Assembly (NCBI RefSeq): GCF_009649635.1
Contig: NZ_WJII01000002.1
Coordinates: 248,001 to 312,000 of the forward strand
DNA from: Microbacterium sp. SYP-A9085
Lineage (GTDB): Bacteria > Actinomycetota > Actinomycetes > Actinomycetales > Microbacteriaceae
Length of the DNA: 64,000 bases
Direction: 5' to 3'
The translations under genes were made by a program, and so were the position numbers. Within the stretch, counting starts at the first letter, position 1. Each line of letters starts with the position of its first letter. Shown in pieces: positions 38,224 through 48,258 of the stretch. The notes beneath the pieces were generated by a model. That model ran no database searches and had not been told where the DNA came from. It worked only from the letters and a program-made list of their open reading frames with translations.

Positions 38224-39897
38224 ATGAGAAGGACTGCTGTCATCGCGGCGCTGAGCGCCGTACTGCTCACCGGCGGGGTGATCAGCGGATGGGCCTCGGC
38301 CGCCGCACCCGCCGCCGCCCGCGGCATCGCCGCGCACGCTGACGCCGGGCACCCCGGCAACGGCGCCAAGACGTCGATCACCGAGCGCGTGTGCGATGGG
38401 CTGGCCGACGCCTCCGTGCCGGCAAAGGAGATCGGGCTGCCGACCACCGGGGCCACGGTCACGAAGACGACGTGGGTCGTCGACGGACGGGTCGGGCAAT
38501 GCCAGGTGGTGGGCGACATCCTGCCCGTCGACCCGCAGGCGCCACCCATCGAGTTCCAGGTGAACCTTCCCGCGAATTGGAACCACCGCGCCCTGCAGCT
38601 GGGCGGCGGCGGATACGACGGGTCCCTCGTGACGGGCCTGGGGACGTACCCGCTGCAGCCGGCCGGACAGAAGACGCCGTTGCAGCAGGGCTTCGTGACG
38701 CTCGGCTCGGACGGCGGCCACAAGGGCAGCGGCGGGTTCGACTCCACGTTCGGCCTGAACGACGAGGCGCTCGCGAACTACGGCACCGAATCGATCAAGA
38801 AGACCCACGACGTGGCGATGGTGCTGATGAAGCGCACGTTCCGCGCGACGCCGAAGTACTTCTACTTCATCGGGTTCTCGCAGGGCGGGCACGAGGCGAT
38901 CAACGCGGCCGGCCTGTATCCGAAGGACTACGACGGCGTCGTGGCCGGCACCCCGTCCTACAACGTGGCGATGATGCACGCGGGCATCGGATCCGTGTAC
39001 CGCGACGCGCTGTACGCCGACGGCGGGGCGGGCTGGCTGAACCCCGCGAAGACGCAGCTGCTCGTGAAGGCGGTGTACCGGGCCTGCGATGGCCTGGACG
39101 GGCTCAGCGACGGCGTGATCTCGAACGTCCGGGCATGCCAGCAGACATTCGACGTCACGACGCTGCGCTGCGCGGCGGGTGCCGACACCGGTGACACGTG
39201 CCTGTCGGACGCGCAGATCCGCGCCGTGACCGAGATCGCCAGCCCGCACAACATCGGGTTCCCGATCGAGGGCAACGCGGTGGCCGCGGGCGCGCCGATC
39301 CTGTACGGCGGCACGTACACCGTGTTCACCCTGGGCACCGTCTCGCAGCCGGCCAACCCGGCCAGCGGAAAGGAGGCGTTCCAGTACTCGGTGCTGAACG
39401 CCCTGGCGACGAACATCGTCACCCGCGACCCGAACTACGACACCCGCACGTTCAACCTGAACGAGTGGGCGGACCGGATCCAGAAGGTCGGCGAGCAACT
39501 CGACAGCACGAGCGTGGACCTGTCCACGTTCGCCCGGCGCGGCGGCAAGATGATCCTCACGACGGGTCTGGCCGACGACGGGATCTCGCCCGAGAACACG
39601 ATCCAGTTCTACCAGCGGCAGGCGGCCGCCTTCGGCGGCAGACTGGGCTCGTTCCTGAAGTTCTACACGATGCCCGGCTTCTCGCACGGGTTCGGGCCGT
39701 ACAGCGTGACGTATGACGCGCTGCCGGCGCTCATGAACTGGGTCGAGAAGCACAAGGCGCCCACGCACCTGCACACGATCGACGCGAACGCCGCCAACAA
39801 CGGCCGCACCCGGCCGCTGTGCGAGTACCCGTCGTGGCCGAAGTTCACCGGTCACAACCCCGACAAGGCGTCGAGCTTCACCTGCGTGACGCCCTGA
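38224..39897 (+). CDS. Secreted tannase/feruloyl esterase-family hydrolase
   Basis: 557 residues. The Sec signal peptide (MRRTAVIAALSAVLLTGGVI, cleavage likely near the Ala-rich stretch at 25-35) indicates export. An alpha/beta-hydrolase fold shows the nucleophile motif GFSQGG, an Asp in LADDGISPENT and the catalytic His in MPGFSHGFGP, plus paired cysteines in ACDGLDGLSDG and elsewhere typical of the PF07519 family. Members hydrolyse aromatic esters in plant polymers (gallate, ferulate, MHET-like). GGAG at 38213-38216 supports the ATG. Specific substrate not determinable. No transporter or aromatic catabolism genes adjoin it. Confidence 0.85.
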   Translation: MRRTAVIAALSAVLLTGGVISGWASAAAPAAARGIAAHADAGHPGNGAKTSITERVCDGLADASVPAKEIGLPTTGATVTKTTWVVDGRVGQCQVVGDILPVDPQAPPIEFQVNLPANWNHRALQLGGGGYDGSLVTGLGTYPLQPAGQKTPLQQGFVTLGSDGGHKGSGGFDSTFGLNDEALANYGTESIKKTHDVAMVLMKRTFRATPKYFYFIGFSQGGHEAINAAGLYPKDYDGVVAGTPSYNVAMMHAGIGSVYRDALYADGGAGWLNPAKTQLLVKAVYRACDGLDGLSDGVISNVRACQQTFDVTTLRCAAGADTGDTCLSDAQIRAVTEIASPHNIGFPIEGNAVAAGAPILYGGTYTVFTLGTVSQPANPASGKEAFQYSVLNALATNIVTRDPNYDTRTFNLNEWADRIQKVGEQLDSTSVDLSTFARRGGKMILTTGLADDGISPENTIQFYQRQAAAFGGRLGSFLKFYTMPGFSHGFGPYSVTYDALPALMNWVEKHKAPTHLHTIDANAANNGRTRPLCEYPSWPKFTGHNPDKASSFTCVTP

Positions 39898-39952
39898 GGC
39901 CGGGACGCCGCGCCGGCCGCGCGCGCATCGTCATCCGGCCGGCCGGCGAGCC

Positions 39953-40017
39953 GAGGGCATTGCGCCCAGCGGAGGGCATCCGGGAGCGGATCGCCCTCCG
40001 CCGGCGCGAAAGCCCTC
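39953..40017. repeat. Quartet palindrome element D between esterase and ahcY
   Basis: GAGGG at 39953 and 39972 and CCCTC at 39994 and 40013 give two direct and two inverted arms. The pair spacing is 19 bp with a 17-nt gap, 65 bp overall. The geometry is nearly that of elements A-C with a different arm sequence. It lies between convergent genes and could also stop transcription. Confidence 0.65.
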
Positions 40018-40062
40018 CGCTCGCGCGCATCGCCGACGGCCCGGCGCGGAGCCTCGCGCGCC

Positions 40063-41535
40063 TCAGTACCGGTAGTGGTCGAGCTTGTACGGTCCCTCGA
40101 CGGGCACGCCGATGTAGGCGGCCTGCTCGTCGGTGAGCGTCGTCAGGCGGACGCCGAGCGCGTCCAGGTGCAGGCAGGCCACCTTCTCGTCGAGCACCTT
40201 CGGCAGGGTGTACACGCCGGTCGGGTAGGCGTCGTGCTTCGTGTACAGCTCGATCTGGCCGAGCACCTGGTTCGTGAACGACGCGCTCATCACGAACGAC
40301 GGATGCCCGGTCGCGTTGCCGAGGTTCAGCAGCCGCCCCTCGGACAGGACGAGGACGCTGCGCCCGTTCGGCAGCCGCCACTCGTGCACCTGCGGCTTGA
40401 TCTCGACCTTGACCGCATCCGGCAGCGCCTCGAGCCCGGCGATGTCGATCTCGTTGTCGAAGTGACCGACGTTGCCGACGATAGCGAGGTGCTTGAGCGC
40501 CAGCAGGTTCTCAACGGTGACCACGTTCTTGTTGCCGGTGCCGGTGATGAGGATGTCGACCTGGTCGGCGACATCCTCCAGCCGGGTCACCTGGAAGCCG
40601 TCCATCGCCGCCTGGAGCGCGCAGATGGGGTCGATCTCGCTGACGATGACGCGCGCGCCCTGCCCCCGCAGGGCCTCGGCGGCGCCCTTGCCCACGTCGC
40701 CGTAGCCGACGACAAAGGCGACCTTGCCGCCGATCAGGACGTCGGTGGCGCGGTTGATCCCGTCCGGCAGCGAGTGCCGGATGCCGTAGGTGTTGTCGAA
40801 CTTCGACTTCGTCACCGAGTCGTTGACGTTGATCGCCGGGAACAGCAGCGCTCCGGACGCGGCCAGCTCGTACAGGCGGTGCACACCGGTGGTGGTCTCC
40901 TCGGTGACACCGAGCAGTCCGTCGGCGATGCGGGTGAACCGCTGCGGGTCACGGGCGAGGCTCCTGCGGAGCAGGTCGAGGATGACGCCGTGCTCGGCGG
41001 AGTCGGACGCGACGACATCCGGCACCCGGCCCGCCTTCTCGAGTTCGACGCCCTTGTGCACGAGGAGGGTAGCGTCTCCCCCGTCGTCGAGGATCAGATT
41101 CGGCCCGTCGAACCCGGACGCCGACCAGTCGAAGATGCGGTCGGCGAGGTCCCAGTACTCGGCGAGGGTCTCACCCTTGAACGCGAACACCGGCACGCCG
41201 CGCGGCTCGGCAACGGTGCCGTGCGGGCCGACGACGACGGCGGCGGCGGCCTCGTCCTGGGTGGAGAAGATGTTGCAGCTGGCCCAGCGCACCTGCGCGC
41301 CCAGGGCGACGAGGGTCTCGATGAGCACTGCCGTCTGCACGGTCATATGTAGCGACCCGGCGATGCGGGCGCCCTTCAGCGGCTGCGAGCCGGCGAACTC
41401 CTCACGCAGGGCCATGAGCCCGGGCATCTCGTTCTCCGCGAGCCGGAGCTGGTGGCGTCCCGCTTCGGCGAGCGACAGGTCGGCGACGCGGTAGTCGAGC
41501 GGGCGTGCGGGAGCCTCAGGCAGGGATGTCGGCAT
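40063..41535 (-). CDS. ahcY: Adenosylhomocysteinase
   Basis: 490 residues, the long actinobacterial form with an insert of about 40 residues. It hydrolyses S-adenosylhomocysteine to adenosine and homocysteine, regenerating the methyl cycle, and uses bound NAD+ ([15 protein letters not shown]). Other family marks are [45 protein letters not shown] and the C-terminal [21 protein letters not shown] ending KLDHYRY. The ATG at 41535 lies 32 nt after DUF3499 ends; there is no room for an upstream SAH riboswitch. Confidence 0.97.
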   Translation of the reverse strand: MPTSLPEAPARPLDYRVADLSLAEAGRHQLRLAENEMPGLMALREEFAGSQPLKGARIAGSLHMTVQTAVLIETLVALGAQVRWASCNIFSTQDEAAAAVVVGPHGTVAEPRGVPVFAFKGETLAEYWDLADRIFDWSASGFDGPNLILDDGGDATLLVHKGVELEKAGRVPDVVASDSAEHGVILDLLRRSLARDPQRFTRIADGLLGVTEETTTGVHRLYELAASGALLFPAINVNDSVTKSKFDNTYGIRHSLPDGINRATDVLIGGKVAFVVGYGDVGKGAAEALRGQGARVIVSEIDPICALQAAMDGFQVTRLEDVADQVDILITGTGNKNVVTVENLLALKHLAIVGNVGHFDNEIDIAGLEALPDAVKVEIKPQVHEWRLPNGRSVLVLSEGRLLNLGNATGHPSFVMSASFTNQVLGQIELYTKHDAYPTGVYTLPKVLDEKVACLHLDALGVRLTTLTDEQAAYIGVPVEGPYKLDHYRY

Positions 41536-41567
41536 CCGGCCATTCTCCCACGCGGGAATGCACGCGC

Positions 41568-41774
41568 CTACAGCTGCAGCGTCTCGTGCTTGACGATCAC
41601 CCAGCCGCGGGGCACGGAGAGCCGCTCGGTGTGGATGGCGCACAGATCGTGGGCATGCGGGTCGCCGGCGCGGCCGAGCGGCCCGATCGCGGCCATCTGA
41701 TCGGCGTAGTCGTAGGTGAGGGTCGACACCGCTTCACGGGAGCATCCGACCTTGGAGCACAGTCTCTGGCGCAT
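41568..41774 (-). CDS. DUF3499 family protein, short
   Basis: 68 residues. It has the family start [20 protein letters not shown] with a Cys pair, then [13 protein letters not shown] and [17 protein letters not shown], probably a small zinc-binding fold. It corresponds in position to M. tuberculosis Rv3258c, which is longer; the C-terminal extension is absent here. Function unknown. TAGCGT (41789-41784) lies nine bases before the ATG. It is followed by ahcY on the same strand and is divergent from the zincin gene. Confidence 0.85.
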   Translation of the reverse strand: MRQRLCSKVGCSREAVSTLTYDYADQMAAIGPLGRAGDPHAHDLCAIHTERLSVPRGWVIVKHETLQL

Positions 41775-41890
41775 TTGCCTTCCACGCTAGCGGTCCCTCC
41801 CCGCCGTGCCGCCGACCGGCGCGCCCAAACCACCGCCGGGCACGCGTGGTCGGACCATCCCGGCTCGCGCGCCGACCCTAGGATGGACGC

Positions 41891-42325
41891 ATGATGCGGC
41901 GGCGGATCCAGGCCAGCGCGCGGCGGGCCCCGACGCGGCACGGGCGCCACGGCCGCGAGGGTCGCAGCCCGGTGGTCCGGCCGCCGCTGCCCCCGCTCGA
42001 GTCGCGGTACGAGAAGTTCGACCTCACCGTCGGCACGACGGCGGAGTTCCTGCGATCGGCGTGGGAGGAGCTGCGTGACGTGCGCTTCGAGATCGCCGAC
42101 ATGCCCGCGGCGTCCGACGACGATGGCATCCCGCGCTGGCTCGTCGATCGCAAGGACAAGCGGATCGTGATGTTCCGCATCCCGATCGAACGGCTCAGCC
42201 ACCTGCACCGCAGCGACGATCTGCACCGCCGGGTCGAGATCGAGGGCTGCGTGTTCCGCGCCGCCGCCGAGTACCTCGGCCGCGACCCCTGGGATCTCGG
42301 CCCGGAGCGGTTCCGAGACTTCTGA
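41891..42325 (+). CDS. Zincin-like metallopeptidase-family protein (Rv3259 type)
   Basis: 144 residues. The basic N-terminus precedes a core with KFDLTVGTTAEFLRSAWEEL (motif shortened), VRFEIADMP, WLVDRKDKRIVMFRIPIER and EIEGCVFRAAAEYLGRDPWDL. It aligns by pattern with the DUF1025/zincin-like family annotated as metallopeptidase, but no HExxH is present, so peptidase activity is doubtful. TAGGAT (41879-41884) lies six bases before the ATG at 41891, so it is likely leaderless. Pairing with DUF3499 is conserved across actinobacteria. Confidence 0.8.
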   Translation: MMRRRIQASARRAPTRHGRHGREGRSPVVRPPLPPLESRYEKFDLTVGTTAEFLRSAWEELRDVRFEIADMPAASDDDGIPRWLVDRKDKRIVMFRIPIERLSHLHRSDDLHRRVEIEGCVFRAAAEYLGRDPWDLGPERFRDF

Positions 42326-42358
42326 GCACCACGCCGACGGGCCGGCCCACCCCGTCCC

Positions 42359-43777
42359 TCACCCCGTCCGTGCCGCCGCGACGGGTGCGCGCATCCAGGC
42401 GGGATGCCGCCCGGCGGGCCGCCATCGGCGACGGCGATCCCACCAGCCTGGCCCGCGCACCTCCGGCACGCCGCCGACCATCCGGATCTCCCACCCGCTG
42501 GTGCTGATCGTGCGGTGATGGAACCAGCACAGCGCGACACCGTTGTCGGTCGACGTCTTTCCCCCGGCGGCCCATTCCTCGACGTGGTGGATCTCGCACC
42601 ACGCGGCGCGGATGTCGCAGCCGGGGATGACGCATCCCCCGTCGCGCAGAGCGATGGCCCGACGCTGGTAGGGCGTGAAGATCCGGTCGTCAACCTGGAT
42701 GCCGAGGATCCTTCCGAAGCTGTCGAACGTGACCCGCTCGATCCGGCCACAGCAGGCGATGTGCTGTGCGACGTGCATCGAGACGGGTTCGTCGACGCCG
42801 TCGATGTGCGCATACCCGGCGCCCGCCTGCAGATCCTCGGCGCGCACCGCCACCGTCAGCGTGGGCGCCGCTCCCCCGAGACTCGGCGTGTCGGCGGATC
42901 CGGCCGCCGCGACCAGGATCGCCGCGAGCGCGTCATGCCGCCGCTGGCCCGTCGTGCGCCGGTCGGCCTGCAGCATCGGCGCATCGTCGTCCTCCGGGTC
43001 CTCGACGAATACCGGGCCTCGTCGCTTCGGGTTGTCGATCGCGTCGAACAGCAGCTGCAGCTGGGCCGCGACATCCACCAGCAGGTTCCCGCGGAGGGAC
43101 ACGACGCCGTCCCGCGCCCGCCCGAGCCGTACCTCGCGCACGCGCAGCGCCCGATCCTCGCGCGGCTCGGCGCCGTCCGGATCGAGCACCTGCGCCCAGA
43201 CCTGCGCCTGCCACCGCAGCTCATCCGCCCCGGCCGGCGGCTCGCCTTCCGGACCGGTTCCCGCGGCGGCGGCCGCAAGCTCGACATCCGCGGCCAGCCG
43301 CTGCTCCGCGGTCGCGGCCGGCAGCGCCTGCTCCAGTACGCGGAGTACCCCGCTGACGGCCTCGGCCGACACCGCGCCGCCTGTCAACGCCTCCCGCAGC
43401 TGCGGATACCGTGCCGGCAGGGCCTGGCCGCTCGTCAGTGCGGTGGGACGATGGATGCCGCGCGCCGCGCACACCAGCTCTGTGGCACGGGCGGCCGAGC
43501 AGCGGGTCGCCCGCCGCAGAAGCTCGTTCAGATCCCGGCATCCCGCGCCGGTCGCGATCCGGTCCAGCCGATCGGCCGCGGCATCCCGCGCCCCGATGTG
43601 GCCGGTGGCCTCCACGAGGATCGCGTCGACGAGCCGCGACAGCTCGGACGCGCTCGCCAGCACGCCCAGCAGCTCATCGTCCGATGCCGCTGCCAACGCG
43701 TTCCCGCCCAGCGCCTCGCGCACCACGCAGGACAGGGCCTCGGTCAGGCCACCCAGTCGCTGCGTCAGTGCTTCCAT
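42359..43777 (-). CDS. DUF222-HNH endonuclease (13E12 family)
   Basis: 472 residues. The N-terminal DUF222 domain (~30-300) includes LLRRATRCSAARATELVCAA and a TGQRRHDALAAILVAA segment. The C-terminal HNH nuclease (~375-440) has CVIPGCDIRAAWCEIHHVEEW and TDNGVALCWFHHRTI, the His-Asn-His metal site with two Cys pairs. These genes are multicopy in Micrococcales and may be mobile or selfish. TTGAAT (43790-43785) sits seven bases before the ATG at 43777. The leader TCATGTCGGAACCCCC resembles that found before other members. It separates two genes that are usually close, which supports an insertion. Confidence 0.9.
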   Translation of the reverse strand: MEALTQRLGGLTEALSCVVREALGGNALAAASDDELLGVLASASELSRLVDAILVEATGHIGARDAAADRLDRIATGAGCRDLNELLRRATRCSAARATELVCAARGIHRPTALTSGQALPARYPQLREALTGGAVSAEAVSGVLRVLEQALPAATAEQRLAADVELAAAAAGTGPEGEPPAGADELRWQAQVWAQVLDPDGAEPREDRALRVREVRLGRARDGVVSLRGNLLVDVAAQLQLLFDAIDNPKRRGPVFVEDPEDDDAPMLQADRRTTGQRRHDALAAILVAAAGSADTPSLGGAAPTLTVAVRAEDLQAGAGYAHIDGVDEPVSMHVAQHIACCGRIERVTFDSFGRILGIQVDDRIFTPYQRRAIALRDGGCVIPGCDIRAAWCEIHHVEEWAAGGKTSTDNGVALCWFHHRTISTSGWEIRMVGGVPEVRGPGWWDRRRRWRPAGRHPAWMRAPVAAARTG

Positions 43778-43828
43778 GGACCCCATTCAACTCGGGGGTT
43801 CCGACATGAAAGCGGGTCTGACCGGGAG

Positions 43829-43837
43829 TTATCCACA
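43829..43837. promoter_or_regulatory. TTATCCACA box upstream of the HNH gene
   Basis: Third exact TTATCCACA in the window, 52 nt upstream of the HNH start and 17 nt after the DUF5719 stop. The minus-strand reading CCTGTGGATAAC is shared in extended form with the copy at 4125. Confidence 0.45.
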
Positions 43838-43853
43838 GGTGACGGAAACGCCT

Positions 43854-45233
43854 CTACGGGTACACGACCACCGGCGCGGATGCCGCGTTCTGCGGCCACA
43901 CCGGGTACGACGCCAGCGCCCCGTCGCCGGCGAACGCGACCGCGGCGTACGCCGCCCCATCGAGGGCGATGCGATACGCGCGTCCCGCCGCCAGCGGGAC
44001 GACGGTCGCCCGGCCCGCGGCAGCGGAAACCGTCGTCGCGGTCCCCCCGTCCGCGGGCGCGACCGACACCGCGACCGCGTCCTTCCCGGCCGGCGTCACG
44101 ACGAGGGCCGGGCTGGGTCCGGCCGGCACCGCGAACAACGAACCATCCACTGCCGGCGCCAGCTGCGGGGCCGCGGGGATCCAGGCGAAGTCATCGCCGG
44201 CGCCGGTCCCCGTCGCCTGCCACACTGCGGCGACCACGGGCTGGTCCGCGGTGACGACGACGGTGTACGAACCGGGCGCGAGCGCGGGCAGGGATGCCTC
44301 CACAGGTGCGCCGGCCTTCAGCGGCACCGTCATCGCCGATCCGACCGCGCCGCGCGCGCCGAGAACCGTCACGGTCGCCGTCGTCGCCCCGGTGGGGGCG
44401 AGCAGGCGCACGACGGCCGGGGCGTCGGGCGTCGGCGCCGTCACGCGCACGCCGGGGATGACCTGCGTGGTCGCGGCGGCGGCGATGGCGCCCTCCTGGT
44501 CGACCCCGCCCGGCGTCAGGCCGCGCACGATGCTCGACTGCAGCGCGGCGCGCACCGGCGCGCCCGTGGCGGTCACGCGCAGGATCGGCGCTTCGTCGCC
44601 GAACCCGAGCCCCGCCAGCGGCAGCACCTGCTGCGTGCCAGGCGCGACGATGATACGCGATCCCGCGCCCGGGTGCCGGGGCCCGTCGACGCCGTAGAAC
44701 GTCAGGTCGACGGTCGCGGTGACCTTCCCCGGATTCGCCAGCAGCACGAGGTCCGCGGCTCCCGTGGACGTCGACCCGCCGACGAGCCACGACTCCATCA
44801 GGGCGGGCGTGCACGCGGCGGCGGCGAAGCCCGCGAGGTCCTCCGCAGTGACGGTGGCGGATGCCGCGCCCGCCGCCGCGGGGACGGTGCGACCGGTCGC
44901 GGGCGCCTCGAGCCTGGTGGGGCCGGACTCCCCCGGCACCCCGGTGGTGGCGAGCACGTCGCGTCGCAGGGCGCCGCCGGCGGTGACATCCTCGCCGGAG
45001 GCGACCGAGATCCCGGAGGCCGAGTGCGCGTCGCGGGCCAGGGCCAGCAGCGGCCCCGGGCAGGTCAGTACCGCATCCGCGGCCACGGGGGCGACGGACA
45101 CCGACGGCGCCGGCGCCGTCCGCGGCATCCAGCCGAGCGCGACGCCCCCGCCGACCACGACCAGGGCGACCACGGCGATGGCGCCTCCGGCCGTGTACCG
45201 GGCCGCGGTGCGGAGATTCGCCGAGCGGGTCAT
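43854..45233 (-). CDS. DUF5719 family secreted/membrane-anchored protein
   Basis: 459 residues. An N-terminal membrane anchor (~15-36, AIAVVALVVVGGGVALGW) leads to an extracellular beta-rich protein of repeated modules: WLVGGSTSTGAADLVLLANP, TATVDLTFYGVDGPRHPG, YTVVVTADQPVVAAVWQ, ending ASAPVVVYP. This matches the actinobacterial DUF5719 family that follows a giant GT2 membrane protein near whiB2. The ATG at 45233 overlaps the GT2 stop by 4 nt, so the two are made together. Role probably in cell-surface glycan assembly; unproven. Confidence 0.85.
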   Translation of the reverse strand: MTRSANLRTAARYTAGGAIAVVALVVVGGGVALGWMPRTAPAPSVSVAPVAADAVLTCPGPLLALARDAHSASGISVASGEDVTAGGALRRDVLATTGVPGESGPTRLEAPATGRTVPAAAGAASATVTAEDLAGFAAAACTPALMESWLVGGSTSTGAADLVLLANPGKVTATVDLTFYGVDGPRHPGAGSRIIVAPGTQQVLPLAGLGFGDEAPILRVTATGAPVRAALQSSIVRGLTPGGVDQEGAIAAAATTQVIPGVRVTAPTPDAPAVVRLLAPTGATTATVTVLGARGAVGSAMTVPLKAGAPVEASLPALAPGSYTVVVTADQPVVAAVWQATGTGAGDDFAWIPAAPQLAPAVDGSLFAVPAGPSPALVVTPAGKDAVAVSVAPADGGTATTVSAAAGRATVVPLAAGRAYRIALDGAAYAAVAFAGDGALASYPVWPQNAASAPVVVYP

Positions 45234-48184
45234 GCCGCGTCCTCCTCGTCGACGGCCTCGTCCGCGGGGGCGAAGGATGCCGCCACGGCCACTGCGTCCG
45301 CCTCGCGTCGCCCGACGACGCGCGACGTGTACCGCGCGCGACGGCGGGAGGCCCCCGTGGGCACGGCGAGCAGCAGGCCGGCGCCCACGGCGATCAGCTG
45401 GAACAGCATGATCGCACGGGCCAGCGACATCACCGCGGGCGAGGCCTCCGCCCGCTCGGCCACGCCCCCGGTCACGCGCCACAGGGTGCCCTTGTCGGTG
45501 TCGCCGACCGAGTCGAGGCCGGCGCGCTGATTCAGCGCGGTGACCGCGGTCAGTCGCAGCGCGCGGGCCGGGTCGGCGGTCTGGTCCGCGGGCGCCAGCA
45601 GCACAAACCCGATGCTGTCGGCCTCCAGGCGCTGGACGACATCGGACGAGCTGGGGCTGACGAGGTCCCCGGCGAGGTTCGCGAGCTGCCGATCGTGAGC
45701 GTCGAGGGCCGTGCGGGTGGCGAGCACCGTGGACTGGCCGCCGAGCGTGGCGCTCTCGCCCCACACCACGCGCGCGCCGACGCCGCCGCCGGCCAGCGGC
45801 TGCAGCACGAGGGTGCCGGTGTCGGGCCGGCTGTGCCCTTCGGCGCTCACGAACGCCGGGAGCGTGGACGCCGGCCCGTCGGTGAGCGCCGACGCGCCGC
45901 GCAGGTGCGCTGTCAGCGCGGGCAGCGCGAACACGCCGAGCGCCAGCATCAGCGCCGTCGCGACGAGCACCCTGGGGCGCCCGGCGGGCAGCGCCCGGTC
46001 GGCGTCGGCGGAGGGATGCCGCGCGAAGCCGGTGTCGAGCGTCAGCGCAGCGGCGCCGACCACGCCCGCCCAGGCCAGGCTCAGCGCGGTGCCCGGCCAG
46101 ATCGGGACGGCGGCGCCGTCCGCGACGCTGACCGCGACGCCCACGACGATGAACGCGGTGACGATGCCGAGCGCGGCCACCAGCAGCAGCGCGCCCCCGG
46201 CCAGCCAGCGGCGGGTGAACACCGACAGCAGGGCGAGGGCTCCCAGCGGCGCAAGGAGCAGCAGCATCCACACCGCCGGCATCCCGGCCACCCACGGCCC
46301 GAACGCGCCGCCGGTCAGGAGCGCGCCCCACCCGCCCGGATCGGCGGTCGGCGATCCGGCGGCCAGCAGCGCGCGGCCGGCCGCATCCGCACTCACCTGG
46401 GCGCCGGCGAAGGGCACACCCGGGTCGGCGAGCAGCGCCCACGGGTTCTGCGCGCCGAGCTGCCGCAGCACGAGCGGCACGGCGAGCACGACGGCGGGGA
46501 TCACGACCCACGCGACGCGGGCAGCGCCGTGCCCGTGCCGCACCGTGAGCATCACGACAAGCAGGACGACCCACAGCGCGACGAGGGCGGGCGCGAGCGA
46601 GGGTGCGCACGCGACGACCGCCGCGAACAGAAGGGATGCCGCGCCCGCGGCGCCCCAGGAGCGGTGCGCGACGCAGCCGGCGTAGAGCAGCCACGGCAGC
46701 AGGAGGTGCACGAGCACCCCGGTGGGGCGGCCCTGGCCGAGCGCGGCGAGGAACGTCGGCGCGAGCGCCCAGGCGACGGCGGCGGTGCAGCGCAGGATCG
46801 ACCGGTCGGTGATCCGGGTCGCGGCGAACCACGCGCCGAGCACGGCCAGCGGCAGGGCCAGCAGCCACAGGGCGACGAGTGCCCGCGAGGGATCCCCCGG
46901 CCACAGCGTGCCGAGCACCGCGACCACCGCGGAGAACGGATCGGCGGGCTCGACCTGCGCGAGTCCGATCGGGCGCAGCCCGTACCCCGCGTCCGCCCAC
47001 AGCCGCGCGACCGTCGAGCGCAGCGGGGCGAGCGCCCCTCCGCCGAGGGCCGGCCAGACCAGGAGCGATGGGAACAGGGCGAGGGATGCCACGAGGGCGG
47101 CGAGCACGACCCAGGCGCCGCCGCCGGCGAAGAAGCGCAGCTCGCCCCGCCGCGTGCCGGTGTGCGCGACGTCCAGGTCGGGCAGCAGGGCCGTGCGCAG
47201 CTCGTCCCGAGTGACCCGCAGCGGCGCGAGCTGGCTCCACGCCACGCTCCGCGCGCGGCGGATCCGGGCCCGGGCGCGGACGATGCCGCCGATCCGGACC
47301 ACGGCCACGAGCGCGGCGCCCCACTCGGGCAGGATGCGGCCCGGCGTCTTCGCGACCAGCTGCACGATAGTGCGCCACAGCGCTATCGGCGCCGTCGCGA
47401 GCCACAGCAGCGGCAGTGCGACCGGCGGCGCGTACGCGAGCCGGCGCTGCAACTGGGCGCGGCGGCGCACGTACCAGGTGTGCAGCGTCCGCTCCGGCGG
47501 AAGCCCCGGCAGTCCCGCGACGCCGTCCCCGTGCACGGCGACCCGGGCGGCCGGGACCACGCACACGCGCCCTCCGGCGAGCCGGATCCGGATGCCGAGG
47601 TCGAGGCCCTCGTCCGCGCCGGCGAGGGCCGGGTCAAGCCCCTGCACCTGCTCCCACGCGTCCGCGCGGACGAGGATGCCGCGCACGTCGGAGCCGAGCA
47701 CGTCCTCGGTCGCGTCGTGCTGCCCTTGGTCGAACTCGCCGTCGGCGAGGCCGACGGTGCGGCCGTACGCGGTCATCGACGCGCCCAGCGAGACGATGTG
47801 CGCGCGGTCGTCCCAGCGCACGAGCTTGGGCGCCACAACGCCCACCGACGGCGCTATCTCGAGCGCGTCGGCGAGGTGCTCGAGGGCGTCCGGCTCGGGG
47901 ACGGTGTCCTGCGCGAGCAGCCACACCGCGTCGCCCTCGCGCCGGCGGGTGGCCAGCGCCACCGCGTCCGCGAACCCGGTCGTCCGTCCGGCCGTGAGGA
48001 CGATGGCCCGGGATGCCTGCGCGAACGCGGCCGCGTCGGCATCCTCGCCGCACAGCACTATCGTCAGCACCTGGATGGGGTGCGTCTGCGCGGTCAGCGC
48101 CGCCAGCATCCGCTCCAGGCGGTGTGCGGCCGGGATGCGCGCGTCAGGACGCACGACGAGGATGGCGTGAACTCGGGCGGGCAT
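45230..48184 (-). CDS. Giant GT2-family glycosyltransferase with large membrane region
   Basis: 984 residues. The N-terminal GT2-like domain (~1-250: HAILVVRPDARIPAAHRLER, LLAQDTVPEPDALEHLADAL, ADEGLDLGIRIRLAG) has divergent metal-binding residues. About twelve membrane helices follow (~255-760) with an extracellular stretch near the C-terminus (~800-930) and a last helix. This is the conserved actinobacterial partner of DUF5719, located next to whiB2. It may transfer sugars to a lipid-linked or wall glycan. TAGGCT (48199-48194) lies nine bases before the ATG. Reaction and acceptor unknown. Confidence 0.85.
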   Translation of the reverse strand: MPARVHAILVVRPDARIPAAHRLERMLAALTAQTHPIQVLTIVLCGEDADAAAFAQASRAIVLTAGRTTGFADAVALATRRREGDAVWLLAQDTVPEPDALEHLADALEIAPSVGVVAPKLVRWDDRAHIVSLGASMTAYGRTVGLADGEFDQGQHDATEDVLGSDVRGILVRADAWEQVQGLDPALAGADEGLDLGIRIRLAGGRVCVVPAARVAVHGDGVAGLPGLPPERTLHTWYVRRRAQLQRRLAYAPPVALPLLWLATAPIALWRTIVQLVAKTPGRILPEWGAALVAVVRIGGIVRARARIRRARSVAWSQLAPLRVTRDELRTALLPDLDVAHTGTRRGELRFFAGGGAWVVLAALVASLALFPSLLVWPALGGGALAPLRSTVARLWADAGYGLRPIGLAQVEPADPFSAVVAVLGTLWPGDPSRALVALWLLALPLAVLGAWFAATRITDRSILRCTAAVAWALAPTFLAALGQGRPTGVLVHLLLPWLLYAGCVAHRSWGAAGAASLLFAAVVACAPSLAPALVALWVVLLVVMLTVRHGHGAARVAWVVIPAVVLAVPLVLRQLGAQNPWALLADPGVPFAGAQVSADAAGRALLAAGSPTADPGGWGALLTGGAFGPWVAGMPAVWMLLLLAPLGALALLSVFTRRWLAGGALLLVAALGIVTAFIVVGVAVSVADGAAVPIWPGTALSLAWAGVVGAAALTLDTGFARHPSADADRALPAGRPRVLVATALMLALGVFALPALTAHLRGASALTDGPASTLPAFVSAEGHSRPDTGTLVLQPLAGGGVGARVVWGESATLGGQSTVLATRTALDAHDRQLANLAGDLVSPSSSDVVQRLEADSIGFVLLAPADQTADPARALRLTAVTALNQRAGLDSVGDTDKGTLWRVTGGVAERAEASPAVMSLARAIMLFQLIAVGAGLLLAVPTGASRRRARYTSRVVGRREADAVAVAASFAPADEAVDEEDAA

Positions 48185-48258
48185 GGCTTCGTCAGCCTAG
48201 GCGAGCGGTCGCCGGGTTCCCGCCCGACGCGCCGCCGTTGCGGCCCGCCGGAGTCCGC

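Noticed and set aside
41536..41567. An SAH riboswitch before ahcY
   Set aside because: Only 32 nt separate the ahcY start from DUF3499, too little for the known fold.
41891..42325. Calling the zincin-like protein an active metalloprotease
   Set aside because: No HExxH motif is visible, so only the family name is kept.
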